From Legionella busanensis (GTDB lineage: Bacteria; Pseudomonadota; Gammaproteobacteria; Legionellales; Legionellaceae), in the NCBI RefSeq assembly GCF_900461525.1, contig NZ_UGOD01000001.1, positions 2,263,001 through 2,327,000 on the forward strand: DNA of 64,000 nt, given 5' to 3'. Positions within the stretch are counted from its first letter, which is position 1. Every line of letters begins with the position of its first letter. Below, one piece after another: positions 27,622 to 36,305 of this stretch. The position numbers and the translations under genes were made by a program. Under the pieces are notes generated by a model, which saw only the letters and a program-made list of their open reading frames with translations, did not search any database and had not been told where the DNA came from.

Positions 27622-28859
27622 GCAAACACCTCTTTTACTTTTTGTAAGACTTTCATACAATAATCTATTTCAGCAGTCGTATTGTAAAATGCTAATGAAA
27701 TCCTAGTTGTTGCTGCCACATCAAAAAAATCCATCACTGGCATTGCGCAATGATGGCCACCACGAATAGCAATACCTTCACTATCTAGGATAGTTCCAAT
27801 ATCATGAGCATGTATTTTACCATGTACAAAAGAAATAATAGGCACTTTGTCTTTCGCTGTACCAATAATGTTATACCCTTTTACGGCAAGTAACGCATCC
27901 GTTGCATATTTTAATAAATAATCTTCATAAGCAGAAACCGCTTCCATATCTAATGTTGCCAAATAATCTAAAGTCGCCCCTAACCCCATAACGCCAGCAA
28001 TATTCGGCGTACCAGCTTCAAATTTATAAGGAATAGGCGCATATTCAGTCGCATCAAAAGTAACGAAATTAATCATCTCGCCACCACCTTGATAAGGTGA
28101 CATATCTTCTAATAAATGTGTTTTACCCCATAACACACCAATGCCCGTTGGGCCATACATTTTATGACCAGAAAATGCATAAAAATCGCAACCTAAATCC
28201 TGTACATCAATAGGATAATGTGCAGTTGCCTGCGCACCATCTATTAAAACAACGGCACCATAAGCATGTGCCATTTTAATCATTTGTTTAATAGGATTTA
28301 CCGTACCTAAAGCATTTGATGCATAGGTAATAGCTACGAACTTGGTATTTTCATTTAGTTTTTTTTCAAACTCATCAAGTAATACTTCACCTGAATAAGA
28401 AATTGGAGCTACTTGTAATTTTGCACCTGTCTTTTTACAAACCATCTGCCAAGGAACTATATTAGAATGATGCTCCATATGGGTTATAAGGATCTCTTCA
28501 TCTGGCTTAATACGAGGCGCCACAAAACTTTGTGCAACTAAATTAATTGCCTCTGTAGTACCACGTACAAAAACACATTCATTGACTGATTGAGCATTGA
28601 TAAATCGCTGTACTTTATTTCTCACCCGCTCAAATTGATGTGTTGCTCGTGCGCTTAACGCATGCACGCCCCGATGCACATTAGCATTATCCTGTGAATA
28701 ATAGTTACTTATTGCTTCAATAACTGCTTTTGGCTTTTGTGTTGTTGCCGCATTATCGAAATATATTAACGGACAATCATTCACTTTTTGCTGCAAAATA
28801 GGAAAATCTTTGCGAATGGTATTAACATCGAAGCTAGTATTTAAAATTGCTGAATTCAT
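27618..28859 (-). CDS. sufS: Cysteine desulfurase SufS
   Basis: A 413-residue PLP-dependent group II cysteine desulfurase that mobilises sulphur from cysteine as an enzyme persulphide. The PLP lysine is in FSGHKMYGPTGIGVLWG and the catalytic Cys in RGGHHCAMP. It lies three bases after sufD, and its stop overlaps sufU. Confidence 0.95.
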   Translation of the reverse strand: MNSAILNTSFDVNTIRKDFPILQQKVNDCPLIYFDNAATTQKPKAVIEAISNYYSQDNANVHRGVHALSARATHQFERVRNKVQRFINAQSVNECVFVRGTTEAINLVAQSFVAPRIKPDEEILITHMEHHSNIVPWQMVCKKTGAKLQVAPISYSGEVLLDEFEKKLNENTKFVAITYASNALGTVNPIKQMIKMAHAYGAVVLIDGAQATAHYPIDVQDLGCDFYAFSGHKMYGPTGIGVLWGKTHLLEDMSPYQGGGEMINFVTFDATEYAPIPYKFEAGTPNIAGVMGLGATLDYLATLDMEAVSAYEDYLLKYATDALLAVKGYNIIGTAKDKVPIISFVHGKIHAHDIGTILDSEGIAIRGGHHCAMPVMDFFDVAATTRISLAFYNTTAEIDYCMKVLQKVKEVFA

Positions 28860-28862
28860 ACT

Positions 28863-30137
28863 TCACTCCAACTTTGTATTAATTAAATTGGCTATCCATT
28901 CTTTTATTGCAGAATGCGGTATCCGATTTAAATTCTCAGTAGCAAAAGCTTGTATTAGATAACGATTAGCCTCTTCACGTGAAATACCACGACTAGCCAT
29001 ATAAAACAATGCATCTTCATCTAACTGCCCTACAGTAGCACCATGCGTACAAACAACATCATTAGCAAAAATTTCTAACTGAGGCTTAGTGTCTACTTCC
29101 GCTTGCGCTGATAATAATAGATTTTTATTTTGTTGACGTGCTTCAGAATGTTGCGCATCCTTTGCAACAATCACTTTACCGTTAAAAACAGCACGGGAAC
29201 GACCCGCTAACACACCTTTATAATCCTGGATACTTTGACAACTAGGGACGTGATGATAAACCGTTGTATGATGATCAATATGTTGATTATCCCCAGGTAA
29301 ATAAAGCCCATTCATTAAACACTGAGCTTGTTCTTCCTCTAGTGAAATGGAAATATCACTGCGAACTAAACGACCACCTAAACTAATCGAATGGCTCTCA
29401 AACTGGCTTTGTGTAGCTTGCTTTACCGCTAAATGACCAATATGAAAGGCGGCGTTGCTTTCATTTTGAATTTTATAATGAACCAGTTTAGCTTTTTGGG
29501 CTAAAACGATCTCTGTTACAACGTTGGTCAGATAATTTTGATCTTTTTGACCATCAAAAGTTTCTACAATAGTAGCCTGACTTTCTGACTCAGCAACTAT
29601 TAAGTGACGTGGATAGACCGCTTGTTCTTGATTATTCTGCCAATGAGCTAAAACTAAAGGCTCTGTTAAACAGACACCTTCTGGTAAGTAAATAAATACG
29701 CCTGTTTGCAGTATAGCTGTGTTTAATGCATGAAAACCGTGTTCATGTTTTAATAATTGAGCAAGATAAGGTTTTACTTTGTCAGCGTGCTGATTAATTG
29801 CCTCTAATAACGGCAATACTAGCATACCCTTTGGTAATTGCTGTCCAAACGGCTGAAGATTGTTAATTATTTGCCCATTACAGATTGTCAGCTGGTAATC
29901 TAATGGCAATAAATCTTGTGCCTTATTTTGATTTACAGAACCTAGCTTTAAAGAACTATAAAATCGCTGTTGCAAAAAAGAATCCAATAAAGTGTACTTC
30001 CATTCCTCATTTTTACGACTAGGAAAACCGTACTGGCTAAAATCATCTAAAGCTTCCTTCTGTAAGGATGCTAACCAAGGCTCAGGTAAACTGCTTGCTT
30101 TTGCTTGCTCTTGGTAAAATTCAAGGATTTCACTCAT
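28863..30137 (-). CDS. sufD: Fe-S scaffold subunit SufD
   Basis: A 424-residue member of the SufBD beta-helix family. It pairs with SufB and the SufC ATPase in the scaffold complex. The C-terminal core includes HHTTVYHHVPSCQSIQDYKG and CTHGATVGQLDEDALFYMASRG, the family signature with the conserved His. The start overlaps the sufC stop by 4 bp. Confidence 0.94.
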   Translation of the reverse strand: MSEILEFYQEQAKASSLPEPWLASLQKEALDDFSQYGFPSRKNEEWKYTLLDSFLQQRFYSSLKLGSVNQNKAQDLLPLDYQLTICNGQIINNLQPFGQQLPKGMLVLPLLEAINQHADKVKPYLAQLLKHEHGFHALNTAILQTGVFIYLPEGVCLTEPLVLAHWQNNQEQAVYPRHLIVAESESQATIVETFDGQKDQNYLTNVVTEIVLAQKAKLVHYKIQNESNAAFHIGHLAVKQATQSQFESHSISLGGRLVRSDISISLEEEQAQCLMNGLYLPGDNQHIDHHTTVYHHVPSCQSIQDYKGVLAGRSRAVFNGKVIVAKDAQHSEARQQNKNLLLSAQAEVDTKPQLEIFANDVVCTHGATVGQLDEDALFYMASRGISREEANRYLIQAFATENLNRIPHSAIKEWIANLINTKLE

Positions 30138-30886
30138 GCCTGCTCTTTCTCCTCAAGCCAGCTATAGCCTTTCTTTTCTAATTCTAATGCTAGTGACTTA
30201 TCACCTGATTTAATAATGCGACCGTTGGCTAGCACATGAATAAAATCAGGCTCAATGTAATCTAATAATCGCTGGTAATGTGTTACTAAGACAATAGCTC
30301 TTTCAGGAGAACGCATTGCATTAACACCTTGTGAAATAATTCTTAAAGCGTCAATATCTAAGCCTGAATCAGTCTCATCTAAAATAGCTAATTGAGGTTC
30401 CAGAGCAAGAAGCTGTAGAATTTCATTGCGTTTCTTTTCCCCACCGGAAAAACCCTCATTAATACTACGATATAAGAAGCTTTCATCCATATCTAATAAT
30501 TGACATAGATTCCGGATAAAGCTTAAAAATTCAATTGCATCTAAGGGATTTTTACCTTGCCCTTTTCGTACGGCATTAACAGATGCTTTAAGGAAATTAA
30601 TATTGGTCACCCCAGGAATTTCTACTGGGTATTGAAAAGACATAAAAATGCCTGCTCGAGCACGCTCTTCAACCGAAAGAGGTAATAAATCTTGCCCTAA
30701 ATAATCAATATCTCCACTTGTTACGGTATAAGCAGGATGACCTGCCAATACTTTAGACAACGTACTTTTTCCTGAACCATTAGGGCCCATAATAGCATGA
30801 ACTTCGCCTGCATTTACGGTAAGATCAATGCCTTTTAAGATAGGTTGTCCATTAATAGCTACATTTAATTGTTTAATTTTTAACAT
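30134..30886 (-). CDS. sufC: SufC ATPase of the Suf scaffold
   Basis: A 250-residue ABC-type ATPase without membrane partners. Walker A is GPNGSGKST, the signature is NEGFSGGEKKRNEILQ, Walker B is LAILDETDSGLDIDAL, and the H-loop is LVTHYQRLL. ATP hydrolysis drives rearrangement of SufB-SufD during cluster assembly. It is two bases after sufB. Confidence 0.96.
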   Translation of the reverse strand: MLKIKQLNVAINGQPILKGIDLTVNAGEVHAIMGPNGSGKSTLSKVLAGHPAYTVTSGDIDYLGQDLLPLSVEERARAGIFMSFQYPVEIPGVTNINFLKASVNAVRKGQGKNPLDAIEFLSFIRNLCQLLDMDESFLYRSINEGFSGGEKKRNEILQLLALEPQLAILDETDSGLDIDALRIISQGVNAMRSPERAIVLVTHYQRLLDYIEPDFIHVLANGRIIKSGDKSLALELEKKGYSWLEEKEQA

Positions 30887-30888
30887 AC

Positions 30889-32337
30889 TTAACCTACTGC
30901 CCCTTCCAAACTAATACCTAATAATTTTGTTGCTTCTACTGCAAATTCCATAGGGAGTTCTTTTAAAACTTGTTTACAAAAACCATTTACAATCATGGAT
31001 ACAGCATCTTCAGTATCGATACCACGTTGTTGACAATAAAATAGTTGCTCTTCACTAATTTTTGATGTTGTTGCTTCATGCTCAAGCTGAGCTGTTGCAT
31101 TTTTAACTTCTATATAGGGGAAAGTAAGTGCTGCACATTCATCGCCCATAAGTAATGAATCACACTGAGTAAAATTACGAGCATTAGTTGCAGTTGGTGC
31201 GATTCGAACTAGACCGCGATAAGCATTATGCGAACGACCAGCACTTATACCTTTAGATATAATTGTGGAGCGTGTATTTTTACCTAAGTGAATCATCTTA
31301 GTACCGGTATCAGCTTGTTGTAAGTTATTAGTTAAAGCTACTGAATAAAATTCACCGACCGAATCATCACCTTGTAAAATAACACTAGGATACTTCCAAG
31401 TGATAGCTGAACCTGTTTCAATTTGTGTCCAGGAAATCTTAGAGCGTTTACCTCGACAAGCACCACGCTTAGTTACAAAATTATAAATACCGCCCTTTCC
31501 TTCTTTGTCCCCGGGGTACCAATTTTGTACTGTAGAATATTTAATTTGAGCTCCTTCTAGTGCCACTAATTCTACTACAGCAGCATGCAATTGATTTTCA
31601 TCACGCATAGGCGCTGTACAGCCTTCTAAATAGGAAACATAACTATCACAGTCTGCAATAATCAACGTTCGCTCAAATTGACCAGTTGAAGCCGCGTTAA
31701 TTCGGAAATATGTGGATAACTCCATCGGACAACGCACGCCCTTAGGAATATAAACAAAGGAGCCATCACTAAATACTGCTGAGTTTAAAGCAGCATAAAA
31801 ATTATCACGATAAGGTACAACAGAACCTAAATATTGGCGAATCAAGTCCGGATAATTATGAACTGCTTCCGAAAAAGAACAAAAAATAACACCAACTTCT
31901 GCTAACTTTGCTTTAAAAGTTGTTGCCACAGAGACACTATCAAATACTGCATCAACGGCAACACCCGCTAATAGCTCTTGCTCTCTTAAAGGAATACCTA
32001 ATTTTTCATAAGTCCTTAGTAACTCCGGATCAACTTCATCTAAGCTTTTAGGTGCATCTTTGGCTTGTTTAGGCGCTGAGTAATAAGAAAGGGCCTGATA
32101 ATCAATAGGTGGATAATGTACGCTAGCCCACTCAGGCTCAGGCATTGTTTTCCAATATTCTAAAGCTTTAAGGCGCCATTCTAGAATGAACGGAGGCTCC
32201 CCCTTAATTGCCGATAAACGACGCACCACATCTTCATTTAATCCAGGCGCAAATGTCTCAGCTTCAATCTCTGTTACAAAGCCATGCTGATAGTCTCTTT
32301 CCAGAAGGGTATTTATTTGCTCATTACTTTTAGCCAC
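30889..32337 (-). CDS. sufB: Fe-S scaffold subunit SufB
   Basis: A 482-residue Suf[42 protein letters not shown], and the C-terminal [18 protein letters not shown] block. I place the start at GTG 32335-32337, beginning [17 protein letters not shown], with GTGGAG six bases upstream. The longer version 14 codons upstream runs over the regulator's coding end and lacks a better signal. It overlaps the sufR stop by 8 bp. Confidence 0.94.
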   Translation of the reverse strand: MAKSNEQINTLLERDYQHGFVTEIEAETFAPGLNEDVVRRLSAIKGEPPFILEWRLKALEYWKTMPEPEWASVHYPPIDYQALSYYSAPKQAKDAPKSLDEVDPELLRTYEKLGIPLREQELLAGVAVDAVFDSVSVATTFKAKLAEVGVIFCSFSEAVHNYPDLIRQYLGSVVPYRDNFYAALNSAVFSDGSFVYIPKGVRCPMELSTYFRINAASTGQFERTLIIADCDSYVSYLEGCTAPMRDENQLHAAVVELVALEGAQIKYSTVQNWYPGDKEGKGGIYNFVTKRGACRGKRSKISWTQIETGSAITWKYPSVILQGDDSVGEFYSVALTNNLQQADTGTKMIHLGKNTRSTIISKGISAGRSHNAYRGLVRIAPTATNARNFTQCDSLLMGDECAALTFPYIEVKNATAQLEHEATTSKISEEQLFYCQQRGIDTEDAVSMIVNGFCKQVLKELPMEFAVEATKLLGISLEGAVG

Positions 32338-32794
32338 GATGTACTCCACTTGCCAGCTGCCTAATTCTATCAATTTCAATAGGTTGTAAAGAAGGCTTGG
32401 CTAGCATTTCTAAACTTACACTATCTAACGCTGTATTGATTGCTCGACTTATTAATTGCCAATTACCCTGAATATGACATACTCCTTGTAAAGAACATTC
32501 ATTAGGGTGAATACTACATTCAGTTAAACCCATTTCTTGTCCTTCTAAGGCATAAATAATCTCAGCAACAGAAATATCTGCTGCAGATCCTTGTAGTCGA
32601 TAACCACCAGACACCCCACGTACAGAGGTGAGTAATTTAGCTGCTGTTAATCGTTTCAATAATTTACTTACTGTCGGTACGGAGAGATGAGTATGTAAAG
32701 CAATATCCCGCGCATTGCAAAGTGTATTAGGACGTCTTGCTAAATACACCATGATTACTGTTCCATAATCGGCCAATTTGCTGATACGCAGCAT
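32330..32794 (-). CDS. sufR: Rrf2-family SUF-system regulator (SufR-like)
   Basis: A 154-residue IscR-like Rrf2 protein with an N-terminal winged helix ([20 protein letters not shown]; recognition helix [19 protein letters not shown]). A cysteine cluster, [15 protein letters not shown], can hold an Fe-S cluster. It is the first gene of the suf operon, and such regulators sense cluster status and control their own operon. Operator-like sites lie just upstream. In some genomes this position-specific protein is named the SUF assembly regulator rather than IscR. Confidence 0.93.
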   Translation of the reverse strand: MLRISKLADYGTVIMVYLARRPNTLCNARDIALHTHLSVPTVSKLLKRLTAAKLLTSVRGVSGGYRLQGSAADISVAEIIYALEGQEMGLTECSIHPNECSLQGVCHIQGNWQLISRAINTALDSVSLEMLAKPSLQPIEIDRIRQLASGVHRG

Positions 32795-32811
32795 ACCATT
32801 ACCACCCTAAA

Positions 32812-32838
32812 TTATCTAGTACTAAATCGGTCCTTAAT
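32812..32838 (-). promoter_or_regulatory. IscR/Rrf2-type operator-like site 1
   Basis: On the plus strand the core TAGTACTAAATCGGTCCT (32817-32834) resembles the type 1 IscR box, whose core is GACT-A/T-rich-AGTC. It is 23 bp upstream of the sufR start codon and overlaps a possible -10 (TAGATAAT on the coding strand), so binding would block transcription. Binding is inferred, not shown. Confidence 0.6.
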
Positions 32839-32921
32839 TAGAAAACAAAACTATTAATCTACTGTAATTTGTTTATTAAGTAATAGGGGATTGCCATAGC
32901 AATTAATGTGTCTAATTACTA

Positions 32922-32948
32922 ATAATATAGTACTAATTTAGTTCTATT
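32922..32948 (-). promoter_or_regulatory. IscR/Rrf2-type operator-like site 2
   Basis: TAGTACTAATTTAGTTCT (32928-32945) matches site 1 at 14 of 18 positions, in the same orientation, 111 bp further upstream. Two similar sites in one promoter region support regulation by the sufR product. The site also lies 113 bp before the divergent hydrolase gene at 33058. Confidence 0.5.
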
Positions 32949-33057
32949 TACAGTGAAAACAGCAATATTGTAAACTATTTTTAGCAGTAAGAATACTTTG
33001 CGAGCATTATTTTCTTTTTAGACTACGCTTAAGAATATAAAATTAAGGATTCATTAT

Positions 33058-34083
33058 ATGCTTATTAATTTAAATAGTCTGCGGCAACTTACACTAACTT
33101 GCTTATTAGCAAGCACTTTTTATAGTAATGCCTGTACAACAATCTTTGCAAACGCCACACCCAATAGGCTGCTTGTAGCTCGTACCATGGATCTTTATAC
33201 TTCAGACATGCCATTAATTGTTGCTGAGCCCCGAGGTGTAGAACATAATGGAGAGGCCGGTAAAAACTCGCTACATTGGCGCTCTAAATATGGTACTGTC
33301 ATGGTAACTGCTTTACATACTAATGCTGTTACCGATGGAATTAATGAAAAAGGATTAGCTGTTCATCTACTTTATTTAGAAAATACTAAATACCCAAACT
33401 ACAATAATAACTTACCGAAAATATCTAATGGCATGTGGGGTAAATATATTTTAGATAACTTTGCTACAGTAAATGAAGCACTGGCAGGCACTAAGAATCT
33501 AGAAATTGTAGCAACAGAAGTACAAGGAAAAAAATGGCCACTTCATTTAACGATTGAAGATGCTACAGGAGATTCTGCAGTAATTGAATTTATTGACGGA
33601 AAAATGAATGTTTATCATGGCCCTCAATATCAAGTAGTAACCAATGAGCCAGCTTATAATATTCAACTTGCCAACCTTAAAAATTACCAAGGATTTGGCG
33701 GTACACGCCCACTTCCTGGCGATGCTGCTCCAATTAATCGATTTGTTCGTGCGGCAACTTATTTGAAAACATTGCCTAAACCAGGTGATTTTAATCAGTC
33801 AATTAGTGATATTTTGTCAGTTATCAGATCAGCTATGGTACCTTTTGGTGCAGTTTATACATATGAAAATAAAAAAGAACTAGCTTGGCCAACTCAATGG
33901 ATTTCCATAGCTGATCTAACTAATAAAACTTATTATTTTCATTCAACATCAAATCCCAATGTGATTTGGATTGCATTAGATAAAGTTAATTTTGCTCTGG
34001 GAGCGCCAACCTTAACTATCGATCCATTGCAAGCACATAAAGCGGATATTGTTAAAAAATTAAGGCCAGCATTTGATCTATAA
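33058..34083 (+). CDS. Secreted choloylglycine hydrolase/penicillin acylase-family Ntn hydrolase
   Basis: A 341-residue linear amide C-N hydrolase. A signal peptide (residues 1-25, ending FYSNA) is followed directly by Cys26 (CTTIFAN). After cleavage Cys26 becomes the N-terminal nucleophile. The blocks ARTMDLY, DGINEKGLAVHLLYL, TNEPAYN and NRFVRAATYLKTL follow the family. Relatives cleave conjugated bile salts, penicillin V or acyl-homoserine lactones. Signal peptide removal creating the active site points to a periplasmic or secreted enzyme. The substrate cannot be fixed from sequence. It is divergent from the suf operon. Confidence 0.9.
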   Translation: MLINLNSLRQLTLTCLLASTFYSNACTTIFANATPNRLLVARTMDLYTSDMPLIVAEPRGVEHNGEAGKNSLHWRSKYGTVMVTALHTNAVTDGINEKGLAVHLLYLENTKYPNYNNNLPKISNGMWGKYILDNFATVNEALAGTKNLEIVATEVQGKKWPLHLTIEDATGDSAVIEFIDGKMNVYHGPQYQVVTNEPAYNIQLANLKNYQGFGGTRPLPGDAAPINRFVRAATYLKTLPKPGDFNQSISDILSVIRSAMVPFGAVYTYENKKELAWPTQWISIADLTNKTYYFHSTSNPNVIWIALDKVNFALGAPTLTIDPLQAHKADIVKKLRPAFDL

Positions 34084-34092
34084 AGAATTTAG

Positions 34093-34128
34093 GTAAAGGT
34101 TAACAACCGATTAACCTTTACTTTTATT
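34093..34128 (+). terminator. Terminator of the Ntn hydrolase gene
   Basis: GTAAAGGTTAA and TTAACCTTTAC form an 11 bp perfect stem around a seven-base loop (CAACCGA), followed by TTTTATTATT. The stem and the AT-rich flanks could also serve the convergent kinase gene. Confidence 0.8.
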
Positions 34129-34129
34129 A

Positions 34130-34789
34130 TTAAATTATTGTTTGTATTAAATTTTGTTCACTCTCATTAGCCGGTAAAAATTTTTCTCTATAAAGTGCAA
34201 TAATTTGATTAACGCCTTTACCAATATCATCTAAATGGTTATTAGAAATAACAATGTCTGCTAGATATCTTGTCGGAGCGATATACCTGAAAAAACCGTC
34301 TCTAACATTTGATTTTATCTCTCGTCGTTTAGTTTCTTCAATTGAAGTACTTCTCTCATTAACATCACGACTAGCTCGTCTTTCCACATTCGCCAAATAG
34401 GAGTCAGGTTGAATGAATATGCCCAATTTCTCTGAAGTTTCTAGCCTCTCTATGATCTTTAAAGCAAAAATACCCTCAACAATCAAACTATCAGTAGGCT
34501 CTACTCGCACTGTTTCTGGGAGTCTATTTTGTTGTTCAAAACTATATAGCGGACTTTCTACGGGCTGACCTGCTTGTAATTGCTCTAAATGCTCTACTAA
34601 AAGCTCAATATCTATTGCATCTGGCGTATCAAAATTTTTGCGAGGATTAGTCACATCCTTTATTTTGTAATAATTATCCATTTTCAAAATTTTTGCCCCA
34701 ATATGCTGGCGATTAAGCTCCGCCGCAAGTTCGGCTGCCAACGTTGATTTACCACCACCTGATGAACCAGCAATAAAGAAAATAACCAC
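34130..34789 (-). CDS. Uridine kinase-like P-loop kinase
   Basis: A 219-residue member of the phosphoribulokinase/uridine kinase family. The P-loop is GSSGGGKST (residues 8-16), DNYYKIKDVTNPRKNFDTPDA is the substrate loop, and VEGIFAL follows strand 5. RASRDVNERSTSIEETKRR resembles the lid region. It probably phosphorylates uridine/cytidine or a related small sugar compound. A dedicated nucleoside salvage neighbour is absent, so the substrate remains likely rather than certain. Confidence 0.78.
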   Translation of the reverse strand: MVIFFIAGSSGGGKSTLAAELAAELNRQHIGAKILKMDNYYKIKDVTNPRKNFDTPDAIDIELLVEHLEQLQAGQPVESPLYSFEQQNRLPETVRVEPTDSLIVEGIFALKIIERLETSEKLGIFIQPDSYLANVERRASRDVNERSTSIEETKRREIKSNVRDGFFRYIAPTRYLADIVISNNHLDDIGKGVNQIIALYREKFLPANESEQNLIQTII

Positions 34790-34969
34790 AGCTTCTCCTA
34801 AAAAAAGTGCATATATTAGGGTAAAAAATTTTATTTTAATAGCTTAAAATATAGCCATAGAACACTTTTTTTATACCAATACGAATAAAATGCAGACAAC
34901 ATGCGCAGAATGAGCAATTGACAAACAATTTTAACTGAATATAATGCCTAAAAAACTTGGGATTTCATC

Positions 34970-35629
34970 ATGCGCTATTTCAGACTTTTTTTTGCCCTCT
35001 CATGTTTCGTTTCTTTTAATGCTGTTGCAGAACCACCTAATCTTACCTGGGTAAAGAAAGAAATTGAGGTTTATCACGATTCTGGCGCTTATCAAAGAGA
35101 ATTAACTGCTGTTATTGAAGAAGCGCATCAATATCTCCTAAAGCAGGTCGCATTAAATAAACAGCGCCAAACCAAGGAAGAACTTGCGCTCGTGTTAGAT
35201 ATTGATGAGACGAGTCTAAGTAACTATGATAAGCTTGCACGCCGTAATTTTATGGGTACTCGTGAGGTTATTCATAATGAAATACTCGCTGCAGATTCTG
35301 CACCTATTAAACCTATGCTTGCCCTTTATCAAGATGCTTTAAAAAATGGTATAAAAGTTTTTTTTGTAACGGGTAGAACTGAATCTGAATGTGATGCAAC
35401 TCAAAAAAATCTATTAGTTGCTGGTTATAAAGACTGGGCTGGCCTTTACTGTAAACCCGATAATTATAATTCATACTCTATTGTTAAATTTAAAACAAAG
35501 ATGAGAAAGCTTATTACCGAAAAAGGTTATACTGTAGTAGCAACTATTGGTGATCAATACAGTGATTTACTAGGTGGATTTGCTAAAAAGGAATTTAAGT
35601 TGCCTAATCCTTTTTATTATTTGCCTTAA
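34970..35629 (+). CDS. Secreted HAD-family acid phosphatase
   Basis: A 219-residue protein with a signal peptide (residues 1-20, ending NAVA). The acid phosphatase class B core follows: LVLDIDETSLSNYD (Asp77 nucleophile, Asp79), VFFVTGRTESE, and IGDQYSDLLGG. The lipobox Cys of the related outer-membrane lipoprotein acid phosphatases is absent, so it should be soluble in the periplasm or secreted. It would dephosphorylate small organic phosphates. Confidence 0.9.
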   Translation: MRYFRLFFALSCFVSFNAVAEPPNLTWVKKEIEVYHDSGAYQRELTAVIEEAHQYLLKQVALNKQRQTKEELALVLDIDETSLSNYDKLARRNFMGTREVIHNEILAADSAPIKPMLALYQDALKNGIKVFFVTGRTESECDATQKNLLVAGYKDWAGLYCKPDNYNSYSIVKFKTKMRKLITEKGYTVVATIGDQYSDLLGGFAKKEFKLPNPFYYLP

Positions 35630-35688
35630 AGGCTTACCGTGTTTCACCAGTAGAGCATCAATCTTATAGTGTACTGCAGTCTGCAATT

Positions 35689-35716
35689 GTTGGGCTGCGC
35701 TGTGCTTAAGCCCAAC
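35689..35716. repeat. Extragenic hairpin GTTGGGCT...AGCCCAAC
   Basis: An 8 bp perfect stem around a 12-base loop, followed by CTAC. It lies between convergent genes (acid phosphatase and greA), where it may serve as a bidirectional transcript end. No T-run follows. Confidence 0.5.
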
Positions 35717-35820
35717 CTACTCTTGAATCTAGAACGGATAGGGTATCCAGATTTTAGAATAAGGTAGGGCAACATCATCCTAAATTCAAAGTGGTACAAA
35801 AGTAGCCTTTGCTAATATCT

Positions 35821-36297
35821 TTAAATATATTCCACTTCAAGTATTTCGTATTCTACAATCCCCCCGGGTGTTTGTACGGTGACCGTGTCACCTTCTTGCT
35901 TAGCAATTAATGCTCGGGCAATAGGCGAACTATAAGAAATTTTATTTAACTTAATGTCTGCCTCATCCTCTCCAACAATTTGAAAGGTCATTTCTGTATC
36001 ATTTTGAATATGACAAACACGCACTGTAGCACCAAAAACAACCCGGCCATTATTAGGTAGTTTTGTAATATCTACTATTTGTGCATTAGCCAATTTTGCT
36101 TCTAATTCTAGAACTCGGCCCTCATTAAAACTTTGCTGTTCTCTAGCAGCATGATACTCAGCATTCTCTTTTAAATCACCATGGGCACGTGCAGTAGCAA
36201 TTGCATCTACAATTCGTGGCCGTTCAACGAATTTTAGACGATGTAATTCTTGTTGAAGAGCTTCGGCTCCTTGTACTGTCATAGGGTGTTTTTGCAT
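35821..36297 (-). CDS. greA: Transcription elongation factor GreA
   Basis: A 158-residue GreA. The N-terminal coiled-coil includes [30 protein letters not shown], whose tip acidic residues stimulate RNA polymerase transcript cleavage. The C-terminal FKBP-like domain ends [15 protein letters not shown]. The gene is eight bases after carB, the common carB-greA order in gammaproteobacteria. Confidence 0.97.
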   Translation of the reverse strand: MQKHPMTVQGAEALQQELHRLKFVERPRIVDAIATARAHGDLKENAEYHAAREQQSFNEGRVLELEAKLANAQIVDITKLPNNGRVVFGATVRVCHIQNDTEMTFQIVGEDEADIKLNKISYSSPIARALIAKQEGDTVTVQTPGGIVEYEILEVEYI

Positions 36298-36305
36298 AAT
36301 TACCT

